DNA of 12,899 bases. Origin: Bacteroidota bacterium. Its GTDB lineage: Bacteria; Bacteroidota; Ignavibacteria; Ignavibacteriales; Ignavibacteriaceae. The position numbers and the translations under genes were made by a program. The stretch is from assembly GCA_021793635.1 (NCBI GenBank), contig JAJYSI010000034.1, forward strand, positions 1 to 12,899, read 5' to 3'. Every line of letters begins with the position of its first letter. Positions within the stretch are counted from its first letter, which is position 1. The notes below the pieces were generated by a model, which saw nothing but the letters and a program-made list of their open reading frames with translations, made no database searches and had not been told where the DNA came from. Positions 8,471 through 12,899 of the stretch are shown piece after piece.

Positions 8471-8831
8471 GGTTATATATTCTCTTAAACTCCAAACTTC
8501 TCGCTCCAAAATTTAGAAGCAACCCGACTTCCATATTATACGCTTCAAGATAATTCTTCGCCTGAGCAAGATGCACATCTTCCAACTGTACGATTGCCTT
8601 TAGCTCAGTCATAATTTTTTCTTCAACGAAAAAGTCAACTCTTCTAGTACCGATGTTGTAGCCTTTATAAAAAATCGGCATTTCTTTTTCTCTCTCAAAG
8701 TTTAATCCATCAAGATTCATTTCAATAGCAAGAGCTCTCTGATATATTACTTCCTGGAATCCATTCCCCAAAATAGAATGTACTCTCATCGCACAACCGA
8801 TTATACGCTTTGTTATATCTTCATACTTCAT
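8445..8831 (-). CDS. GxxExxY family protein (PD-(D/E)XK nuclease-like)
   Basis: 128 residues, the usual length of the family. The naming motif is GFQEVIY (24-30: G24, E27, Y30). Further on, RRVDFF (D66) and TELKA (E76, K78) give a D...ExK pattern typical of PD-(D/E)XK nuclease folds, followed by HLAQAKNYLEAYN, also characteristic. The biochemical role of the family is not established to my knowledge; nuclease activity is inference from the fold signature. It lies between hsdR and hsdS on the same strand, with a palindromic element filling each gap (A downstream, B upstream), so it could be a passenger that arrived with the elements rather than a working part of the restriction system. Its C-terminal seven residues and stop are encoded by a half copy of the same element. 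The ATG at 8829-8831 gives the expected N-terminus. Confidence 0.9.
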   Translation of the reverse strand: MKYEDITKRIIGCAMRVHSILGNGFQEVIYQRALAIEMNLDGLNFEREKEMPIFYKGYNIGTRRVDFFVEEKIMTELKAIVQLEDVHLAQAKNYLEAYNMEVGLLLNFGARSLEFKRIYNRLNQDSQD

Positions 8832-8843
8832 ATTACTTCCACT

Positions 8844-8941
8844 GTCTGAACCTGGATTTACTGGATTCTAAGATTAGCAGGATTTTTAAATCCTTCTTAT
8901 AATCCAGGTAATCCTTTAATCCTAAAAATCCTGGTTCAGAC
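8844..8941. repeat. Palindromic element B, between hsdR and the GxxExxY gene
   Basis: 98 bases from GTCTGAACC to GGTTCAGAC; arm units are spaced 9, 8, 9 and mirrored in the other arm. Bases 8863-8941 are identical to 8358-8436 of element A, in the same orientation, so A and B are direct repeats around the GxxExxY gene. Its right end overlaps the 3' end of hsdR: the TGA stop (8936-8938) is read from the terminal GTCTGA of the element. Confidence 0.9.
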
Positions 8942-11728
8942 AACTAATTCCTCATTCAACTCTTCAATCAATTCCTCATACTCCGCACCAAACAGATTAA
9001 ACATCTTCCCCAATCCGCCTTCGCCGTCAAACGGTGTTCTTTCAAAATCGTCCTTATCGATTCTTACGGAAGAAATGATATGGTCTTTAATCATTCTAAG
9101 CCATTTCATCTGCTCGTCTGTAAACTGCACATGCCCGGCGTTCCTTCTAAATACCCATTCCTTAAAGTTGCGGTTTACAATCTCGCCGTAAGGCACAAGC
9201 AGCGTATCAATTCCAAGCTCAAACCTTAAAAGAGAAATAATATCCGTCAGCATGCCTATTGTTGTCCTGTGCTTTACTCGCTTCGGGTCAATCCTTTCGT
9301 ATGCATTCCATATTTGTTCAACCGATAAATGATACCTGGAATCGGATAACGCATCACGCAATTCTTTTATCATTTTATAATTAGGGACATCACCAGAAGG
9401 AACATGATGAATCATGTTCCTACGAAATTTCAAATTATAATAAATTTTTAGGGCAATGATTTCATCTTTATTCTCTTCAATAAATTTTCTGAAATCATTT
9501 ATTATCTTTTCCGCATTCTCCTTTGACTGACTGTTAAACTCGGAACGGATAACTCTATCCACATTAACAGTATCAATGACCTGGTAGATTTTTTGTCTTA
9601 CGGTCTCGACAAATTCTCTCAGCTTAGGATCATCAAAAGGCTTAATCGCCGCTTGGATGCATGGCTGCATGATTGCATGGATTTGATCTTCAGTTGGTTC
9701 GGTTTGTTCCGGCAGATTAAATTTCTTTCGCACCTCTTTATCAATAAAATCCGGGTCGTAAGCATTCGCAAGATTAACAGCAGCATCGGTGATTGATTTG
9801 CCTCCGGTAATCTCTTTAAACTTTTCTCTGTCTGTATCGGAGATTTGCTTATCAATTCTTGTGAGTCTTGCAGAAAGCGATGTAAGAGTTTCTTCATCCG
9901 GCTGAAGCACCGCCATCTTCATTAAATCTTTTAATGATATTGCAGGCTTCTTATCTATAACCGGGTAATCGACCTTAACAGATTTGAAAACTCCCACCGC
10001 ATCAACAATGTAAAACCTTTCTTTGTTCAACTTAGCGCTTGGAGTAACATCCAGCAGCTTTTCCTTCGACAGCGACCGCGTTCCCCTTCCAATCATCTGC
10101 TGGAAATAATTCCGCGAGCGTACATCCCGCATAAAGATTAAAACCTCAATCGGCTTTACATCAGTTCCTGTGGCAATCATATCAACCGTAACAGCAATAC
10201 GCGGGTTGTATGCCGTACGAAACTGCTGAAGGATAGATTCCGGGTCTTCATTCTTTACGTTGTACGTTATCTTCTTGCAGAAATTATTGTCCTCGCCAAA
10301 TTCTTCGCGGACAATATGCACAATATCCTCTGCATGACTGTCTGTCTTTGCAAAGATCAAAGTCTTAGGCACTTCATACTCACCGCCGCGTTCCGGGAAG
10401 AATTCTTCCTTAAGCACGCGCTTATATTCGCGAATAATATTTCTTATCGTGCTCGGATTAACCACGTCTCTGTCAAGCTGGCTTCCGGCATATTCAATCT
10501 CATCGTCAAGCTGCCGCCATTCTTTCTTGCGCGTCATTCTATTCCGCAGATCGACAAACTGTTTTGCTTTTATAACAGCGCCGTTCTGTGTTATCTCGGT
10601 TTCTATTGTATAAACATCGTATCCCACATTCACTTTATCTTCAATAGATTTTGTTAAAGTGTACTCGCTTACAATATTCTCATTAAAGAATGCAAACGTG
10701 CGCTTATCCGGCGTTGCGGTAAGCCCAATCATGAAAGCATCGAAGTAATCGAGCACCTGCTTCCACAAATTATAAATTGAGCGGTGGCATTCATCTATTA
10801 TTATAAAATCAAAAGTCTCAATTGGTACTGCCGGATTATAAACTACCTCATCAATCTTTTCTCTTATTATTTTCGATTCATAAGGAGATTCATCTTCAAA
10901 ACTCTCGTCAAGTTCTTTTCCTTTTAAGATAGAATACATCCTTTGAATTGTACTAATACAAACCTGTGCCGACGGATCAATAAAATTGGAATGGAGCCTT
11001 TGAACATTGTAAAGTTCAGTAAATAATCTTTTATCATCGTTTGGTTTGAATGCCTGGAACTCCTGCTCAGCCTGTTTGCCGAGGTTTCTTGTATCGACTA
11101 AAAACAAAATCCTTTTTGCCTTTGCAAACTTAAGCAGACGGTAAACAGAGGTGATTGCGGTATAAGTCTTGCCTGCCCCGGTCGCCATCTGTACAAGCGC
11201 TCTTGGTCTATTATCCGCAAAAGATTTTTCAAGATTGTTAATTGCAATTATCTGGCATTCCCTTAATCCATCTGTCTGAAGATGCGGAAACAATTGCAGC
11301 CTTTTTCGTAATGTAGGAATTTCATTTATGAAATTCCTCAATGTTTCCGGTCTATGGAAACTGAATAATTCTCTTTGTCTCGGGGAAGGATCGCGGGCAT
11401 CTGTAAAGAAGGTTTCCATGCCCGTCGATTCATACTGAAACGGAAGTTCATTAGGTTTCTTTATAAATTTCAATTCATCTGTTGCATATCTTGTAGTTTG
11501 GTCATGCACCTGACTGAGAGTGTGTCCCTCTTTCTTTGCTTCAATTACACCAACCGGATTTCTATCGATGAAAAGTATATAATCTGCAGAGCCCGATTCG
11601 GTAGGATATTCCCTTACTGCAATCCCCTCACCTGCAGAGAGATTAAGATTCTTATAATCCTGAACTATCCAGCCTGCTTGAGTGAGCTTTCTGTCTATGT
11701 TCTGCCTGGCTTCTTCCTCAGGAGTCAT
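8936..11728 (-). CDS. hsdR: Type I restriction-modification system, restriction (R) subunit: nuclease and DNA translocase
   Basis: 930 residues. With HsdM and HsdS it should cut unmethylated DNA after ATP-driven translocation. The N-terminal PD-(D/E)XK nuclease is seen as D49 in SADYILF and E63-A-K65 in GVIEAKKEG. The superfamily 2 helicase motor follows: Walker A ATGAGKT (182-188), DECH (312-315), LTATP (336-340), ATGTDVKP (519-526) and QMIGRGTR (544-551). The remaining 380 residues look like the helical C-terminal region of EcoEI-like R proteins. It is shorter than EcoKI or EcoR124I HsdR (above 1,000 residues), but all motifs are present. It is the first gene of the locus and starts at the ATG 11726-11728, with no Shine-Dalgarno sequence. 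The last residue (V) and the stop lie in palindromic element B, so the original C-terminus may have been altered slightly. Confidence 0.96.
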   Translation of the reverse strand: MTPEEEARQNIDRKLTQAGWIVQDYKNLNLSAGEGIAVREYPTESGSADYILFIDRNPVGVIEAKKEGHTLSQVHDQTTRYATDELKFIKKPNELPFQYESTGMETFFTDARDPSPRQRELFSFHRPETLRNFINEIPTLRKRLQLFPHLQTDGLRECQIIAINNLEKSFADNRPRALVQMATGAGKTYTAITSVYRLLKFAKAKRILFLVDTRNLGKQAEQEFQAFKPNDDKRLFTELYNVQRLHSNFIDPSAQVCISTIQRMYSILKGKELDESFEDESPYESKIIREKIDEVVYNPAVPIETFDFIIIDECHRSIYNLWKQVLDYFDAFMIGLTATPDKRTFAFFNENIVSEYTLTKSIEDKVNVGYDVYTIETEITQNGAVIKAKQFVDLRNRMTRKKEWRQLDDEIEYAGSQLDRDVVNPSTIRNIIREYKRVLKEEFFPERGGEYEVPKTLIFAKTDSHAEDIVHIVREEFGEDNNFCKKITYNVKNEDPESILQQFRTAYNPRIAVTVDMIATGTDVKPIEVLIFMRDVRSRNYFQQMIGRGTRSLSKEKLLDVTPSAKLNKERFYIVDAVGVFKSVKVDYPVIDKKPAISLKDLMKMAVLQPDEETLTSLSARLTRIDKQISDTDREKFKEITGGKSITDAAVNLANAYDPDFIDKEVRKKFNLPEQTEPTEDQIHAIMQPCIQAAIKPFDDPKLREFVETVRQKIYQVIDTVNVDRVIRSEFNSQSKENAEKIINDFRKFIEENKDEIIALKIYYNLKFRRNMIHHVPSGDVPNYKMIKELRDALSDSRYHLSVEQIWNAYERIDPKRVKHRTTIGMLTDIISLLRFELGIDTLLVPYGEIVNRNFKEWVFRRNAGHVQFTDEQMKWLRMIKDHIISSVRIDKDDFERTPFDGEGGLGKMFNLFGAEYEELIEELNEELVV

Positions 11729-11972
11729 GATGCAGAAATACTATATTAGAGAATCGAACTTTTACAGAACCCAAAAATCGTCCCCGAAAAATTCTATAAA
11801 TTAATGTTTTAATTTAACGATAATTTTAACAAAAACACATATTTTTCTCTGATGAAACATTTTTTTTGTAATAGTTACTTCTTTTATATACATTCTTTTA
11901 AGTTTATTAATTACCCTCAATGCTTTAAGCGCTTCAAACAGTTCCGGCTGTATATACAATGGAATATTGAAT

Positions 11973-12027
11973 TCTGAATGCACTCTGAATGCACTCTGAT
12001 TATACTCTGAACACACTCTGAATGCAC
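11973..12027. repeat. Five tandem 11-base units (TCTGAATGCAC), iteron-like
   Basis: Units start at 11973, 11984, 11995, 12006 and 12017. Units 1, 2 and 5 are identical (TCTGAATGCAC), unit 4 is TCTGAACACAC, and unit 3 is the most divergent (TCTGATTATAC). The 11-base period is close to one DNA helical turn, so the repeats would face one side of the helix. They lie about 245 bases upstream of the hsdR start. A regulatory binding array is possible; simple slippage is the plain alternative. Confidence 0.8.
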
Positions 12028-12201
12028 ATATCTAATCTATATATTTGTATGTACTTGGCTTCTGCCCATACTATTATTAGTCTGAAATTCTACTCATCAT
12101 ATTCCCATTCCTTTATTATCTTCCCTTAAATAAACAGACGTTCCACATTTAAGTCGGCATTTCCATAACATCTTCATCTAAGAAAAGATCTTTAAAAACA
12201 A

Positions 12202-12234
12202 AAAACCCCGGATACATTTAGTCTCCGAGGTTTT
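12202..12234 (-). terminator. Rho-independent terminator of the tRNA-Thr transcript
   Basis: On the minus strand, 11 paired bases (AAAACCTCGGA with TCCGGGGTTTT, one U-G pair) enclose an 11-base loop, followed by a T-rich tail (TTTTTTGTTTTT). It begins two bases after the tRNA 3' end. Confidence 0.85.
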
Positions 12235-12236
12235 AG

Positions 12237-12309
12237 AGCTGGCAGTCGGATTTGAACCAACGACCTGCTGATTACAAATCAGCTGCTCTACCAGCTGAGC
12301 TATGCCAGC
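12237..12309 (-). tRNA. tRNA-Thr, anticodon UGU
   Basis: A complete 73-base cloverleaf. The acceptor stem GCTGGCA/TGCCAGC is perfect, the D stem is GCTC/GAGC, the anticodon stem GCTGA/TCAGC encloses the loop TTTGTAA with anticodon TGT (reads ACA), and the T arm is GTTGG-TTCAAAT-CCGAC. The discriminator base is T. CCA is not encoded and must be added by nucleotidyltransferase. It is transcribed alone: promoter directly upstream, terminator directly downstream. Confidence 0.96.
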
Positions 12310-12321
12310 AAATTTAGAATT

Positions 12322-12353
12322 CAAAACTAATATTTTTTCACTACATGAGCAAA
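12322..12353 (-). promoter_or_regulatory. Putative Bacteroidota-type promoter of tRNA-Thr
   Basis: On the minus strand, TTTG (12350-12353) is followed after 20 bases by TAGTTTTG (12322-12329), matching the known Bacteroidota primary-sigma pattern TTTG-N19-21-TAnnTTTG. Transcription would start about six bases before the mature tRNA, which is a sensible position. The motifs are short, so chance is possible. Confidence 0.55.
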
Positions 12354-12486
12354 TGATTTTAATATTTCTATGAAACTAATTCCAGAAAATTTTAATAAAA
12401 TTTCTCTCACCAAATTAAATTGAAGGTGTTGTATAATTTGATTAAAATTGCGCCATGATTTTTACACAACTAATACCGAAATTAAA

Positions 12487-12828
12487 ATGATACCAACTCA
12501 GATTAAGATTCTTGAAAAAACTAAATTGCAGATTACTTGGGATGATAATACTAAAACCATAATTGAAATAAATTACCTTAGAGATGAATGCCCTTGCGCT
12601 GGTTGTAAAGGTGAAACAGTTTTATTGAAAACCTATCGCCCGCCAAAACCCGCCACCAATAATCCTAACAGATATAAGTTAAAGGATATTCAACAGGTTG
12701 GTAATTATGCCGTTCAACTAACTTGGAAAGATGGGCATAATACCGGCATCTATACATGGAATTACTTAAAAGAACTTGAACGTTCTCAAAATGAAAAAGG
12801 ACATCACAACTATAAAGACTTTATCTAA
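12487..12828 (+). CDS. DUF971 protein (gamma-butyrobetaine hydroxylase-like N-terminal domain)
   Basis: 113 residues from the ATG at 12487. The single domain fills the protein: a beta-rich start (KLQITWDDNTKTIIEINYLR), the family's cysteine cluster CPCAGC (C35, C37, C40), and the C-terminal half with VGNYAVQLTWKDGHNTGIYTW. The domain also forms the N-terminus of gamma-butyrobetaine hydroxylases; stand-alone bacterial versions have no settled function, and the cysteines suggest metal binding (inference). A TTG at 12448 would add 13 residues outside the domain and is less likely. There is no Shine-Dalgarno sequence; a TATAAT hexamer at 12432-12437 lacks a good -35 partner. Its stop overlaps the next start (TAATG), so the two are probably translated in a coupled way. 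Confidence 0.88.
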   Translation: MIPTQIKILEKTKLQITWDDNTKTIIEINYLRDECPCAGCKGETVLLKTYRPPKPATNNPNRYKLKDIQQVGNYAVQLTWKDGHNTGIYTWNYLKELERSQNEKGHHNYKDFI

Positions 12829-12899
12829 TGCTGACTAAAAATGAAATAAAATATTACGCTTCACTCCACAGAAAAAAATACCGCGACGAAGAAAAAAAA
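12828..12899 (+). CDS. Probable SpoU/TrmH-family RNA 2'-O-methyltransferase, N-terminal fragment
   Basis: Only the first 24 codons are in the window: an open frame beginning MLTKNEIKYYASLHRKKYRD. Openings of this kind (LTK-EIK-ASLHRKKYRDE, leading to a LVEG motif) are common in SpoU/TrmH rRNA methyltransferases of Bacteroidota and Ignavibacteria, which methylate a ribose in rRNA or tRNA. The catalytic SPOUT domain is outside the window, so the call rests on the N-terminal helix only. The ATG overlaps the TAA of the DUF971 gene by one base. Confidence 0.6.
   Translation, partial: MLTKNEIKYYASLHRKKYRDEEKK

Larger units (their letters stand above)
11729..12236. other. Intergenic region upstream of hsdR
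   Basis: About 500 AT-rich bases between hsdR and the tRNA gene. It should contain the promoter of the hsd operon, but I see no convincing -35/-10 or Bacteroidota-type pair. A 71-codon frame with a GTG start (12016 down to 11801) is present but has no recognisable family and begins inside the tandem repeat at 11973-12027. The tRNA terminator lies at 12202-12234. Bases 12028-12200 show nothing that I recognise. Confidence 0.5.

Noticed and set aside
8844..8941. Element B as a rho-independent terminator after hsdR
   Set aside because: The stem is long, but no T run follows on the minus strand, and similar elements lie inside a coding region where termination would destroy hsdS.
9619..9897. 92-codon minus-strand frame within hsdR in another phase
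   Set aside because: It lies entirely inside the intact hsdR frame and shows no domain; no sign of a frameshift in hsdR.
11375..11749. Plus-strand open frame of 124 codons opposite the 5' end of hsdR
   Set aside because: It mirrors hsdR, whose motifs and length are clear; its translation is cysteine- and arginine-rich with no family likeness. The same applies to the other plus-strand frames opposite hsdR, hsdS, hsdM and the SWIM gene.
11801..12016. 71-codon minus-strand frame upstream of hsdR
   Set aside because: It needs a GTG start inside the 11-base tandem repeat, has no recognisable domain or helix-turn-helix, and ends in lysine-rich AT-driven sequence. A small regulator cannot be excluded, but there is no positive evidence.
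12237..12309. tRNA-Thr as an integration site for a genomic island carrying the restriction locus
   Set aside because: tRNA genes often serve this way, but I found no integrase and no repeated copy of the tRNA 3' end in the window.

Overview
The window is AT-rich and comes from a bacterium of the Bacteroidota/Chlorobi/Ignavibacteria side of the tree. This is inferred from several signs: almost no gene has a visible Shine-Dalgarno sequence, the tRNA gene is preceded by a Bacteroidota-type promoter (TTTG, 20 bases, TAGTTTTG), and the gene content fits (multi-PAS Cache sensor, DUF971 protein followed by a SpoU-like methyltransferase start). I would guess Ignavibacteria, but the sequence alone does not prove it.

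Layout, left to right. Bases 1-3299 (minus strand) hold the first 1,099 residues of a very large membrane sensor: two membrane helices around a Cache-like outer domain, then six PAS domains and the start of a seventh. Its output domain lies outside the window. It has its own near-consensus sigma-70 promoter at 3340-3368. Bases 3430-11728 are a minus-strand type I restriction-modification locus in the order hsdR, GxxExxY protein, hsdS, SWIM zinc-finger protein, hsdM. About 500 bases upstream of hsdR carry no convincing gene but contain a five-unit, 11-base tandem repeat. Then come a tRNA-Thr(UGU) gene with a strong terminator (minus strand), and, on the plus strand, a DUF971 gene overlapping by one base the start of a probable SpoU/TrmH-family RNA methyltransferase that runs off the right end.

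How the genes work together. HsdM and HsdS should form the sequence-specific adenine methyltransferase, and HsdR adds DNA translocation and cleavage. The two extra genes sit inside this operon: a small PD-(D/E)XK-like GxxExxY protein between hsdR and hsdS, and a SWIM zinc-finger protein with a long helical region between hsdS and hsdM. Neither is a standard type I subunit.

The most striking structure is a family of palindromic elements, about 95-116 bases each, confined to the hsdR-hsdS half of the operon. Each begins GTCTGAAC and ends with its complement, with GGATT units spaced 9, 8 and 9 bases along one arm and mirrored in the other. Two copies are inserted in frame inside hsdS, in the linker between the two target-recognition halves. 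Two more, with 79 identical bases, flank the GxxExxY gene as direct repeats. A half copy supplies the end of the GxxExxY protein, and one full copy supplies the stop codon of hsdR. This resembles the in-frame palindromic elements known from Rickettsia and suggests that the element spread through, and may remodel, the restriction locus.
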